Assembly: GCA_900239685.1 (NCBI GenBank)
Contig: OENT01000423.1
Span: forward strand, 1 to 64,000
Direction: 5' to 3'
From: Rotaria macrura
Lineage: Eukaryota > Rotifera > Eurotatoria > Philodinida > Philodinidae
DNA length: 64,000 nt
The translations under genes and the position numbers were made by a program. How positions within the stretch are numbered: the first letter of the stretch is position 1; every line of letters begins with the position of its first letter. Positions 10,208 to 22,040 of this stretch are shown piece after piece. The notes under the pieces are model-generated. The model ran no database searches, was not told where the DNA came from, and saw only the letters and a program-made list of their open reading frames with translations.

Positions 10208-11502
10208 CCCAGGTCGAAGACGTACGGCAGGAACCAGCCGGATGCAGTGTTATTCCCACGATTTCTGGGAGCGGGTTTCCGAAATCGGTTCCAACTTCTG
10301 GTTCTGGCTTTATTCCCACCTATTCAGGGCACCGGAGCGTATCCACGGATACGGCTCCCGTTTCCTACACGAGATCCGTCGACGGAAAACACTATTTGCA
10401 AGTCCGGACCGCATACGGTCTAGATCCGACCGTTTCCGGACTGGATACCGATAACGGAAAAGGCAAGTTTCCCATCCGAAGAGAACACGGTTCAGATCTG
10501 ACCGTTACTGCTAACCTTACGAAAACTCATCTGGCCGTTTCCAAAACAGCGCTAAATACTCAAACCTACTAATCAAAGCTCTCCGTATTTCGAAGCCATC
10601 TTTTACTTCTTTTTTACAATGCCTGAAACAACACGAGAAGATACCCTGGGAACAGTAGACATTCTAGTGAAGCACTATACATTTCTCTCCCTAATTATTT
10701 TTGTCACGAAAATGGAAATTTTAAATCCGAATACCTACAAATCAAATTTTTAGACTTTTGCAAACCGAAAACGCTATGTGTAAGAACAGCACACATGTTA
10801 AACACCAGCATTTTGAGACTTTCCTGAGTCCTCAATCAAGGTAAGTGACGCTTCTAAAGTCTCTAAATGACCTATCATTTCAAATTTTTATCAAAGACAT
10901 TAGGAATTCACATTAATGCACTGAAAACAATAAAACTCTTAGTAACACATCTAAAATTTTCACCCGAACCCATGAAAGTATGGTAAACTATCTGTTTCAT
11001 CGACATTGCCCTTAAAATAAAGGATTTAGAACAAAAATCCCAAAAAAGACCTTTAAAGGTCTTTTTTTTTAAAATGCTGATTTGAGTATCTAGGAATGAT
11101 ATATATGAGAATTTAATATTCGATGTGATTTTTTTTCTAGCGGAGGCCTGATTTCCGAAGCAGAAAAAATCTGGTTGGAAGACGGTCGATTCCGACTATT
11201 TTCCGTTGCTTCTTTATCGGAGTATTGTATTTTCCGGTTTGGTCCTGGTGGAACTGGCCATAGCTCCGATAGGTTCCTGGCTGATCCGAGGTATTTCCTT
11301 GAAAGTTCCCATTTTCGCAAGTCGTCTGAGTATCCAGGTCCTTGGGTACGGATAATTCCGGCCGGAATACTGCTTCCATGCTCCGGTGGTTTTTTCGGCT
11401 GGAAACGGCCAAAATACACCGGAACCGGCAGGAAGAAGTCAGAAAATATCCCGTTTCCTGCGGGTTCCGGCCGGATCCGGGCTCCGAAACGAACGACCTG
11501 GG
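10208..11502. mobile_element. TA-flanked non-autonomous DNA transposon, about 1.3 kb
   Basis: The ends are perfect inverted CCCAGGTCG (10208-10216) and CGACCTGGG (11494-11502), each next to TA (10206-10207 and 11503-11504). Both 300-bp ends are much more GC-rich than the surroundings and full of tccgg/ccgga words, while the middle is AT-rich. A 156-codon open frame through the left end (10102-10572) begins outside the element and has the same skewed word use, so I do not call it a gene. The same terminal word recurs in the element at 20152-22418. A TA duplication suggests Tc1/mariner-type or related integration. Confidence 0.6.
11042..11067. repeat. Perfect 26-bp palindrome
   Basis: A run of six A, then gaccttt, followed by its exact reverse complement ending in a T run. 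It lies in the AT-rich middle of the TA-flanked element. As RNA it would fold into a hairpin followed by U residues. Confidence 0.8.
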
Positions 11503-11573
11503 TATGTAAACGTACTTTTATTTAAATGAATGGAAAGCAAATGTATACATTTAATAATTTTAACGATACCTAT

Positions 11574-11951
11574 TGTGACGTTCTATGTGGAGAACGTCCA
11601 GTTTCTATCCAGGGGTGTAATGCTCCCGCTTGAGTGCATTGTATAAATGATGTTTAACCTTCCCTCTTCATTTCTTCTCAATAATGAATCGTCCTTACTT
11701 CATTGTCCTCAATTGTTCTTACTTTGTATCCTTATTTCTGTTCATGCTTTCTTTCATTATCTTGTTGTTCTTATTTCACGGTCCTTCCCTTGACTTCGTA
11801 TTCTTTCTTTTCATACTCTACTCTTCTTTGTTATGGGTGCGTATATAAGCACATGGTTTTTTATGCAAACGAGACCATTATATGATACGAAGAAATAGAA
11901 TAAAGTGTAATTCCATCATCACTAACATCGCTTCTATCAGAAATCGTTACA
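11574..11951 (+). mobile_element. Solo LTR (378 bp) with 5-bp target duplication
   Basis: The element begins TGTGACG and ends CGTTACA, giving the TG...CA inverted termini of LTRs, and is flanked by identical cctat (11569-11573 and 11952-11956). Inside are a pyrimidine-rich U3-like part, a TATA box (tatataagc near 11840) and AATAAAG near 11899, in the order U3-R-U5. A hairpin gacgttct/agaacgtc occupies the first 20 bases. No internal retroelement genes adjoin it, so it looks like the product of LTR-LTR recombination. The superfamily cannot be told from the LTR alone. Confidence 0.75.
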
Positions 11952-12230
11952 CCTATTTCTGGGTTTCTGTAGGCTATGAATATTTTTCATCTGAATATTG
12001 ATCATATATTCTTTTCTTAAATGTGGATAAAGGTAAAATGATACAAGCATCTATCGCTTACAAGGACTCTAACAAACAAAATTTCTTGACCAATTTAACT
12101 GGATCTATTCAGTTATATTGCACATCCTAAAGAATTTAATATTATTAGTTGCATGTCAACGCGATTTTTTACAAAACCACGTTGAAACGCGTTTCATATT
12201 GAACTGAGTTAGAACGCGATGATATGTGGT

Positions 12231-13462
12231 TAGAGTCCTGCGGGACTGTCCCGAATCCCGAAAAATCCCGCTTGTCCTGTCCTGCGGGACAAAGGGGATT
12301 CGGGACGAATCGAAAACAACAATGTCCCGAATTCAAAAATCCCTATATCTAAACCTGTTAGGTATTTGAAACTTTTTTTATCATAAAATCCGTATTTTAG
12401 GAGAAAAAACTCTGAAAGTTGTGTTGATGTTTAATCTACACACTTCATAGAGATCGAAAATGCATTTATCTCATTTTTCATTTTTCTCACGAAAACTTCC
12501 AATTTTGAGGGCGGGTGGTGACGCTTAATAAACAGCTAATTATTAATTTTATATACATCTAAACGTATGTGTTTTTCTGTTCTATCGAAATTGAACAACT
12601 TTAATAGGTGGATACGGTAATTGATCGATACAAAAATCAGTCGATACGAAAATCAGTCGATACGAAAATTGATCGATACAAAAATTAATCGATACGAAAA
12701 TTACTCGAAACGAAAATTAATTGACATGAAAAATACTCGATGTTAATCAAAAGAGAATAATCTTCTAAAACTTGCAGTTGATCGCTACTATTATATTAAT
12801 TTAAATAATAAAAAAAGAAATTTCAAACAACCATCGTAAAATTTACTTACATAAAAAGAGCACATATTTATCTGATATATGGTGAATTGTTGTAAACATT
12901 GATTACTTTAAATGAGCTTATACCTTTCGAATGCAATCTATCACAATAAGCTCGAGTTTACTAAGCTAATAATGATTAGATCAAAAAATTCGCGATAAGT
13001 TGCATAAAGAGCTAATATGCTATGAAAACAGAAGTGTATTTTTTTTTCTCAAATATTTACATTTGTATATTTATTTGAGCACAACAAGCGGTGTGGGTGT
13101 AGATCTACGATCTACCCAACCTTCAGTCACACACATATGGACAAACCCTGATTATTTATTCAAATTTCTACTTGAGAGTACCAGTTTCTATTTTTATTAA
13201 TAAAAACTTAACTTTAGTCTTGCATTTCTCGATCTCTTTTCATATCGATCAATTTCTTATTACTCTATTTTCCTATTGACGGTGTAGAAAAGGTGTCTTG
13301 TTTTCGTCGGAGGAACAATACGACATCTAAACACTTTTTGTAAACGGGACAAACGGGATTTTACAGGACTATTCAAAAAAATTCGGGACAGCTCAAGCGG
13401 GATCGGGACTATTGAAAAAAGATGACGACGGGACAAACAATAGTTTGTCCCACAGGTCTCTA
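12231..13462. mobile_element. hAT-type non-autonomous element, 1.23 kb
   Basis: The ends are tagagtcctgcgggac (from 12231) and the inverted tagagacctgtgggac (to 13462). Subterminal regions carry many gggac/gtccc words in both orientations, a hallmark of hAT ends. The flanking 8-mers do not match, so the duplication has decayed or the end is off by a few bases. No transposase is present. The terminal word TAGAGWCCTGC is shared with elements at 27841 and 60903. Confidence 0.6.
12619..12742. repeat. Minisatellite, about seven copies of a 16-17 bp unit
   Basis: Variants of tcgatacgaaaatyag follow each other head to tail, with drift toward the right end. It lies inside the hAT-type element. Confidence 0.85.
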
Positions 13463-14250
13463 CACTGACCCTAGCTTTCTCGCGTTTAAATTGGCAGAGA
13501 AATCAGGGACGCACGAAGGCGTAAAAAGCAAAAATTGAATTTAGAGAAAAAAGCAAAATAACTTTGAAAACTGAAAGTAATGATTTTTTGCTCTACAAGT
13601 TGATCTAAAAATATCATCGGAGTAATTTTCAACATGTCAACGATTAAGACGAATCAAATGAATACACGTACAAATATTTAAAATGGATTTTTGTTGTCTC
13701 ATGGATCTATCACGTTAAATAGCAGTTAAAATTCTTCGGATATCTAATCTACCCATGTATATTTAGCCATGTATCAATATCTATTAGTTTCATTCAAATC
13801 TGTGGTATGTAAGCGCTATATTCACTTGTCACACTTGGCACTACATAATAGAAAGTTGGATCAAAAGAAAAACTAGAATAAATTTACAAGTCAGTTTTTA
13901 CAAAAAGCGTACGTTTTTCTGTATGGGGTTTCTAAAAACCCATGTAGCTACCTGAAATCTTATCAGAAAATCAATAAACTAAAGTGCATTCGATAGTACA
14001 CGCCAAGCTCTATCTGTCTAGCTATTAATCAAAAAGTCGACCAATTCAACCAAAATTAATGTTTTCAGAAGGTGGGGGTGGTCCTTAAACCAATGAAACG
14101 TGGTTCCGGATATTTTTCTCTGAACAAAGCAACATTCGTCATCGATAATTTTTAGGCTTAAAATAAAATTCTCAAAGTTTTTCAGGACCTCCAGCGTCGC
14201 CAGACTCCCCGCCCAGCCCTTTTTAGCGGATGTCCTTCATGGATGCTCCC
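13463..14250. other. Stretch without a gene
   Basis: AT-rich sequence followed by a short C-rich patch at 14185-14220. No coding evidence. Confidence 0.4.
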
Positions 14251-14598
14251 TAAGATTTGCACCAGTACCAGTCAGCATGGTACTCATACGAACTGACGCT
14301 TAGTTAAGTAACATTCATACATACCTACTGCACTGCTGAATTCTACATACGTAACAATGACTTACAAAGGGTACTCTATATAAGCTAGAATGACTTATAG
14401 AGGATATTCATGCACATCCTATAATGACTTTTAGAGAATATCTAATTGTACTTCAGAATGACATCGGAGTGGCTCCCCACTTATTTGATAATGAATTGAG
14501 TTATATACATATCCAGTCGGACTTGGTACTGGTCGGACTGGGTACCGGTCGGACTGATACCCAGTCCCCAGTTCTTAACTGGCACTGGTGCATACCTA
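14251..14598. mobile_element. Probable hAT-type MITE, about 350 bp
   Basis: The left end taagatttgcaccagtacc and the inverted right end taggtatgcaccagtgcc pair well. The flanking 8-mers atgctccc and atgcatct share five positions, a weak trace of an 8-bp duplication. Near the right end, 14514-14565 holds three copies of a ggtcggactgggtacc-like unit. Confidence 0.5.
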
Positions 14599-15182
14599 AT
14601 GCATCTGTATGAACTTAGTATGACGCTACTGCAATAAAAATTTAAATTAAAAGTGTTGCTTTAGAAGGTTAAGTTATTATAATTTTGTTTAGATGAGCAC
14701 GCTCGTAATTTCTGATTTATGCTTTGTAAAGAAACATCTTGGTTCGTTATCTATAAGCTCAATATCACATTTGGTTGTCAAAATTATCGTTTTATCACAA
14801 AGCGTAATTGAATTTTTTTCGCTTTATAAAATATAAAATTTTTCATTAGGTTGCCATTGTCAATAAATTCGAAATTCATGGTATCGGCAATGGTTATCCA
14901 ACAAATCAACATAAAAAAGTGAGAGAACTGATTTTTAGTCGTTGTTGGAAATAGGATGCATCCGTGTTTAGCTTCTAATACGAGGCACGTGAAAAATATG
15001 CATCCCGAGCATTAAGCACACGATAAAGTTTACCACTGATACGTATTGTTCGTCTTCAATTTCTTACATAGAATTGGTTGGTGATAACGATGAAACGTTA
15101 ACCCGTACACAAAACTTCGATGAACTTCCATTTCACTCGTAAGAAATTCTCCTCTCGTATGTTTTTTTTTCTAAATAGTTCC
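14599..15182. other. AT-rich stretch without a gene
   Basis: I see no gene or clear repeat between the MITE and the CG-rich repeat. Confidence 0.4.
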
Positions 15183-16053
15183 CATGTGTTTCATCACGAT
15201 GAAACTGCGATCGCACTGTGACCCGTAATGACGGGAAAATGTGACGTACTTACGCGTAACTGCGATTTTTTTATCGTAGTTACGTGTAGTTATGGTGAAA
15301 AATTCACAGTTACGCATAAGTGCGTCCTATTTAATTGCAGTTATGGGTCACAGTTGCGTTGTAATAGATACGAGAGATCACACAGATTACATTTTCATTT
15401 TATTTGTATTTTTATTGTGAGTTTAAAAAGTTTTTCGTGCACAAAATAAAAAACTCAATATTATACAATTAAAATTTTCCTACAAAATTAAAAAAAAATT
15501 AATTTACAAAATTAAAACCTAAAAGTATTATCTTAAATTTCAAAAATTGAGAAAAAAAATTTCTAGAAAATTTCAAATAAAAAAACCTAAAAACATTTCA
15601 AAAATTTTAATAAATCAAAGAAAAACAATGTATATAGAAAAACATTAAATAATTTAAGAAAAAAGTTTCAAAAATAGAAAAACTAAAAATATTTAAATCG
15701 AGAAAAAAAATAAAAAATATGAATTCTACTGTTTAAAGTAGAATGACTTATTGAACGAGAATGTGACGAGCACTGCTTTTTATACTTATTTACTGTTGGT
15801 AAGTATTAGTGCTCCAGTTTGACCAATTATTAATAAGGAAGAATTATTTATAATTGGTCAGTTACCTTTACAAAGGGTCGGACGATGCGATCACTCGGAC
15901 GCAGTTACATTGTTCTGCGGCGCAGTAAGCGTAGTTTCTTATAGAGACCTTCACTACGATGAATGCTGCCGGCATAGTTACGCATAACTGCGGTGTCAAA
16001 TTAGCTCTGCGCGTAAATGCGGCGCAGTTGCAAAAAAAGAGGCAGCATGGGTT
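15183..16053. repeat. CG-rich TAACTGCG repeat with A-rich centre
   Basis: Two CG-rich ends (15183-15375 and 15890-16053) are dense in ttacgcgtaactgcg-like words in both orientations. The centre (15440-15730) is extremely A-rich on the + strand. The last part (15958-16052) has a diverged inverted copy at 60653-60746, so the element is dispersed. I take it as one non-autonomous element, but its outer limits are uncertain. Confidence 0.55.
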
Positions 16054-16229
16054 ATTGCGCCTACTTATATAAAGAATGAGTTTAAGGATAACAAAAAATC
16101 GATGTCTAATAGATTAAAAATCAGAACAAATGTAAATTACTTTATTCTTAGACTGTAATTCTCGAAAACTTAATTTTTATTTTACATCTCATTCTCGCAT
16201 AAACGAAAATTTTCTAAGACGATGTTCCC

Positions 16230-16640
16230 ATGGACTCAGGTTTTGAATGTAAACGCTTCTGAGGCGCGTTTCGTTTGCGTCGAAATCGCAGCAACCCAAC
16301 GGGTAGAGACGCAGCTCAGATGAAAAATTTCTTGCATTTCGACGCTGCTCTATACTAGCTCTCGTTTAGACGCGCTCCATGAGAAGATCGCTACCAGACG
16401 CGATCCAATCTGAAGTAGCATCTGGACGCGATTGACTCAATATTTTAAATTTCGCAAAAGTATTTCAATCCGTCTCAGGTTTGATCTGAGTCACTATCCA
16501 TATTGCCTGGCGGTAGTCTTTACCTAAACAGAGTTCAACGGAAAGTTAATATTTTAATGTTTCTAAAATGGTAGAAGTGAGATTAGAACAAATGAACTTG
16601 TGATTAGAAAGTAAATATACATACCATTGAATCACATGTG
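16230..16640. repeat. GACGCG-word dispersed repeat, copy B
   Basis: It shares with copy A the order of acgcg words and the right-hand part with the gatctgagtca core and attagaaca tail. Divergence is considerable, so the insertion is old. Confidence 0.6.
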
Positions 16641-17099
16641 ATCACATGAGTTACAGAACGAAACATAATCTATATGTGTATCGTCTATTAACAACATTTA
16701 CAGATGTATGTATCAGTGAAACGCTCGGCATATATAAAATTTTAATTATTGCTTTTAAAATAAATGCATTTACTTATCCAAAAAACTTAGATTTTATAAA
16801 AATGCATCACAGAATTGAAAAAATGTCTAATTATGCCGATTGATTTTTTAGAGAAATATTCTTTAATATTTTTTTAATTTTTATCATTTTTCAATTTTTG
16901 ACTACAGATGTTTTAGAATCGATGTAATTACCGTCCTTTCTTCTATTTAAAACTGCGTTTATCGTCTTTCAGGAGAAAAAAAAGCAATCTCAAAATTGTT
17001 GAGCCTTCGCCGTTATTCAGACTGAATTAACTTTCTAGAAAATATTGAGAACTATTTTCCGAGGAGCGAAAAAAACGTTGAAATATTTTTTGTACTAAG
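16641..17099. other. AT-rich stretch without a gene
   Basis: No coding evidence between copies B and C of the GACGCG repeat. Confidence 0.4.
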
Positions 17100-17560
17100 A
17101 ATTTTCTGAATCGAGTCTGGTATACATCTTAATCAGAGGCAGATCGGATGCATCTGAGCGTGATTCATGCTGGACATCTCTTTGTGTTCGAATGCGTTGC
17201 AACTAAAACCACGTCTAGACTCAAGAAACGTTTCACTGGAGACGCATTTTCAGATACAATCGCGGTCAGACGCGGTGCTCCACAATAGATCCAGTCAGGC
17301 GCAAAATTAGAAAAATCGCAACTGGACGCGCTTCTAACTAAAATCGCCTTCAGACGCAAAATATGTTTCACTGGAGACGCGATTCTAAAAGACAACGCAT
17401 CGACATGCGTTTCTAGTCCAAATTCATCAATGCTCAGACGCAGATCGTGCAAAGTCGCGTCCAGACGCATTTTTTATTTACTTTTCATCGCGTGTGAATG
17501 CGTTTTACACGAAAAACGCATTTAAACGCACGATTAGTCAGCTTTTTGTGTCTACATGTG
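17100..17560. repeat. GACGCG-word dispersed repeat, copy C (irregular tandem form)
   Basis: About a dozen acgcg/agacgc words are spaced about 25-40 bp apart. The phrase tttcactggagacgc occurs twice (near 17230 and 17370). The inner array is longer than in copies A and B. Confidence 0.6.
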
Positions 17561-18216
17561 TGTCATGTATTTGAGCATGTTTCTTTTCTTTTATCGAAAA
17601 ATAAAATTGAAATATTAATACAAGAAGTACTCTTGGATATAAGAGATAATTAGTATCACATATGAACCAATAAAAATGAACGTTCGCAGGGACAATGAGC
17701 GTCATGAAGAATACGTTAAGAGATCCTCACTCATAACGCGTTTTGTTCCTGTTCACCTCGCCAGGGGCAGGGAGACCTTCAAGAAAATATTTATATTCGA
17801 AATTAAAAAGACAAATGAGAAGGAACGTTTGCTGGTATAAAAATGATATATCAGTGAAAAAACTATCATCGCCTTTTGAAACTTGATTACAATGTATTTT
17901 GTATCAGTACAAGTGATCTAAAAAGAACGAAAGAGCTCCTCGTTTCCGTACTTAAGAAGCTCCACAAAGAAACTTTTTCAAGATGGATAAAAAAGAGGAC
18001 AATGGGGAATAACGACTTTTATCGCATCGACGAAATAGTTTGACATTACTTTTGTCTGTTTTTAAACCAATACACAAAAAGAGAGAGACGGATGATTTTT
18101 AAAAAATGATAAAGATGGACAATCACAATGATTACGTTAATATGCTTGATTGATCATGTCGAACGTATTGATTGAGAAGAAGAAAAATGTTTTATTTTTT
18201 TGTGTAAATTATGCAG
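17561..18216. other. Upstream region of the tetraspan gene
   Basis: No gene is seen. A good splice-acceptor tract (a T run, then attatgcag) ends at 18216, 41 nt before the start codon, so a 5' intron or a spliced-leader acceptor probably lies here. Confidence 0.45.
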
Positions 18217-18257
18217 CAGAAATACAAGGACGAACACTAAACAAGACACACTCTGTG

Positions 18258-19213
18258 ATGAAACGCTTAGAACGTTTAGGTAGTGTTGCTTTTACAACAG
18301 TAACGATAGCCTTAGCATTTCATCTTCTTGCTATGTCATTCGATCAGTGGAAAGTGCATAAATGTATTAATTGTGATCCAAAAAATCCATTAGCAACATG
18401 GACAACATCATTAAGAACTCGTTGTTATGATTCATCACTTGCAGCTATATTTTCATTCAATGAAACTGACACTGCTGCAGAGCAGACGTCATTTGTAACT
18501 CAACTATGTATTCCAAATAAATTTGTTGATGATCATAATTTAACTAGAGCACTGATGTGTCTTATACAAGCAGTTAGACAGCCTGATATTTATTGTTTAA
18601 CCAAACATCCTGCTGCTCCGTCATGTGGCTGTGAGTAAGTAAAACAAATAAAACAGCTGTGGAATTTATTTAGTTTCATTAACTTAAATATTTTAGTTAT
18701 TTAAGCGGATCCGATGGAATTTTAGCAATGACATTAATTGCAGTTATGTCAATTGGCGCTTTATTGTTTTTAACACATTTACTAACTTTTGTTAGAATAG
18801 ATTATGTTTTACGATGGTTACTTCCTCTAGCCTTTTCTCTTCTGATACTGGCCGTTTTAACTATTTTAATTGGATTAATTATTTTCGGCGTTTCTTTAGA
18901 AGAAGATGTTAGGAAACTTCGTTATCAATGGGTTAGCGTTTTGGGTAATTTTCGAAACGGTATTTTACTTCAATTTTGTCTCTTCATTTTTTATGTTGAT
19001 ACCAGTGAACCTTTGTGATTATTTTTAGTGACTGGTCATTCGGCGTCGGTTCAAAGTTTTCTAAACTTAACTGGCGCTCAATATGATGTTTCAGTTGGAT
19101 ATTGTGTTGGAATGGAAATAGTCGCACTCTACTTTTGTATTCTTTCACTGGTTATTTATGGACTAATGTTCTTTGCCAAAAACCGACCTGAAAGATCTGA
19201 AAGAAAAAAATAA
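18258..19213 (+). CDS. Tetraspan membrane protein, claudin/clarin-like (three exons)
   Basis: The exons are 18258-18634, 18697-18944 and 19029-19213, with GT/AG introns of 62 and 84 bp; they join to 269 codons. Four membrane segments are visible at about residues 10-28, 134-158, 166-191 and 233-256. The large first extracellular loop is rich in Cys (C36, C39, C56, C84, C101, C113, C123, C125) and holds a W31-x4-C-x2-C start; N68 and N94 are possible glycosylation sites. The basic C-tail is short. This layout resembles claudin/PMP22/clarin families, which act in cell contacts or sensory-cell membranes, but the GLW-C-C signature is not clear, so the family stays open. I chose the ATG at 18258 because it precedes TM1 and follows an acceptor at 18216; an upstream in-frame ATG at 18156 would read through that intron-like tract. 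Confidence 0.75.
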
Positions 19214-19262
19214 AAACATGAACAAACTTGTCTTTTAATCTTTTGGCATATAGCTCTTATGT

Positions 19263-19268
19263 AATAAA
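19263..19268 (+). promoter_or_regulatory. Polyadenylation signal of the tetraspan gene
   Basis: AATAAA 50 nt after the stop codon; a second one lies 15 nt further on. Confidence 0.6.
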
Positions 19269-20149
19269 CATTTTATCAATAAAATGAACAGAAAGCAAAA
19301 TAATTTATTGATTAGCAGGAAAAGCAGTACTCGACTTTACTTATTGGGATTCTATAGTTGAAACATTTCACTAGTTAGTTTGATTAATCAAACTCTTTTT
19401 TTCAATTCGGAATCAAATAAAAAGCAGAGAAGTGACTTGATGAATATATATGACAGGAAATTTTATTTCAGTTGAAAATCTTGACATTTAAAACACAAAA
19501 TGACTTCGAAATTCATTGGTAATTTGCTAACACTGAAAAACGTCAATAGAAAAACAAAAGAGATTTTGTGTGTATAACTACATCGAAAATAAATAAATCG
19601 GCTCGCTGAAGTTTATCGAAAAACACGATCGAATGTTTTCATGTTTCAAATCAAAAATATTTGATAGATTCGTATATAAATATTAAATGTATTTATTTAC
19701 TCCAAAAAGAACACTATGAAGCTATTCAATACGATCTTGTCGACTGAAACTCTAATATGATTCTATACTGTCAATAGTATAGTCCCGCAGTCATAGTGTT
19801 TCAATTTTTCGAATAATTTCGATAAGAGAATAGTTAAACAATCATTTCAGATAATTGGATTTTGTGTGTGTGAATATGAACTACTCAGTTTAACCTAAAG
19901 AGTAATAAATTATTGTCAGTTGCCATAGCAAGAATGATTCAATACAAATGTAATTTAAAAAAGACAATATTCACAATTTAATCAGATTGTTCTAAGCTTT
20001 CATTTGACAAGTGATTCATGAAATTTCGTTTTCTATCGAAATGCATTCGAAAGGTAAAAATAAATTTAGAGAGATTCATTGAAAAGAGACTGATAACACA
20101 ACGACTGGATAAATCGCTAAAATGAGAAAAAAGGAGGAAACAAGAGGAT
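19269..20149. other. Intergenic, no gene seen
   Basis: AT-rich sequence between the tetraspan gene and the transposon nest. No feature is supported. Confidence 0.45.
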
Positions 20150-21120
20150 TACCCTAGTCGAAGATCTTGTAAGCAACATCTTGGGTACAGATAAGTGAAC
20201 AGATCTTGAAAATTTAGGTACAAGATCTTATGACAGATCTTGGGTACTGATGTGTAAGATCTTGAGGATAGATATATAAGATCTTAGGTACGAATCCATA
20301 ATATCTTGAATACGTACTAAGATAAAACGTGTCGCATTTGTCGTGATTTAAGGCACCATGTTACGGCGCATTCTGAAAATGTGGCTCGAACCTACCGTGC
20401 AGCGCATTTTTTATTTTTTTAACTATTTCCAATTTATTTATTCTCTCCAAAACAATTCAAGAAAGTCAGACCTTGGGACTTGACTAGCTTTGCGTTGGCT
20501 GGATCTCTGTGAGATCACTTCAAGGCAATCTTCTCCCAATCATCAGTCGAGATCAACATGTTCTCGAATAATTAATAATTGAGAAATAATATTGAAAAAA
20601 CTATTTTGAAAGCGTATGTTTCCTATGGTCAATAATTTTGTTTATATACGACTGCATATGCATAACAGAACGGTGAATAGCTACTACGCTGAAAAAAAAT
20701 AAGGTGTCACACGAAACCTCCTAGGTTTCGTCAAGTTTTACTATACTATATAAAGGTCCGTAGGATCATACGAAACCTGTAAGAGTTTTAACAATATCCA
20801 GGGTTTTGTAAAATTCTTTATACAGTTTTAAAATATAAAAATGTTTCGTCCTGAACCCTTTGAAATTTGCGTTACCCCTGAGGTTCTGTCAAAAACCCGT
20901 TTGAGTTTCGTATACAAAACGTTTTGTAAATATGCTCTCGTATAGAATTAGGATTGCGAACTTCGTAATACGATGTTTCCATTACCAAGTCATTACGTTA
21001 TCAAGTAGCTGGTAACTTGTCCGTTACCAGTTACATGCTTACGGCAACAGGCTGCTACGAGTTACTGGGTAACTGGGTGACGAGTTGACCCACTCCTTTA
21101 ATGGGCATCAAAAACGGCTT

Positions 21121-21169
21121 NNNNNNNNNNNNNNNNNNNNNNNNNNNNNNNNNNNNNNNNNNNNNNNNN
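21121..21169. other. Assembly gap (49 N)
   Basis: The run of N sits between the two arms of a gtaactgg inverted repeat, where hairpins and repeat copies would hinder assembly. Its true length is unknown. Confidence 0.99.
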
Positions 21170-21842
21170 TTGATTCCATCGCTTCGATACCGTTACTGGG
21201 CAACTGGTAACGGAAACATTACCCGTTACTTGATGAAATATTCCATTTCTAGTTAGATCATTTTCTAGCTGAACGAATAATAATGGTGAGTTCGATTTTG
21301 ATAGTTAAAACCTGATGAAATATTTTATTTTTATTTAGATCAGTTGTCAGATGAACAAAGAAAAATGGTGAGTTTGATTTTAGAAGTTACAACAAGATGA
21401 AGTGTTCTTTTTCTATTTAGATCAAACATGACATGTCGATCGTTTCACCCATCTGAACCTGGAGGAAATAGCAGTAAAAAGGCCTGAAAATTGCGGTATT
21501 CTGTAAAAATAGACATGACGTCGCTGGAACGTGGAATGAGTCTCCTGGCCACAAACTTCCCTGATTTTTTTCTAGTGATTTCCGACCATGTTGGTGTGCC
21601 TTTCCGGAAGAAGTGGCACAAACCATGGGAAAAAATTTGGGAACGTTTCTGGCCGTAATATAGCTTCCATGTTCCAATGATATCATGTGTTTCTATTTAG
21701 GATACAGTGATTTGCTCTTACTTTTCTGCCGGTTTTCACAGGACCCGGTTCTTTTTTAGAAAGTGGGAGCTTTTAGCCTTGAATGCTGGTGGAGAAATAC
21801 TTCCGTAATGGAGAATAGCATTCGGGGAAACTTGCATTCAAC

Positions 21843-22040
21843 TAGGGATGCACCGGTTAGAAAACGGTGAAGCCGGTAAGAATACGAAAAACCCACGATG
21901 AAGGCCGGTACACCAGCATGGCTGGATTATGTTAACAGAGAGTCGTCTGAATCATATAAGAAACCGGTCTTCACCGTAGGTTCTTCATCAGCTTACCGGC
22001 TTTCACCGGTCTTAAGGAAATGCTTGAAAGTGCATCCCTA
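21843..22040. mobile_element. hAT MITE (198 bp) with perfect 8-bp duplication
   Basis: Termini tagggatgcac and gtgcatcccta are perfect inverted repeats of the hAT type. The element is flanked by identical cattcaac (21835-21842 and 22041-22048). The arms contain accggt/ccggtaag words in mirror order. It is the youngest layer of the nest, as its duplication is intact. Confidence 0.88.

Noticed and set aside
10102..10572. 156-codon open frame on the + strand
   Set aside because: It starts in AT-rich flank, crosses the end of a transposon and owes its openness to tccgg-rich sequence that lacks TAA/TAG; the opposite strand of the other end is open for the same reason.
12619..12742. Possible CRISPR-like array
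   Set aside because: The 16-17 bp units are contiguous and drift gradually with no spacers, so this is a minisatellite in a eukaryotic transposon.
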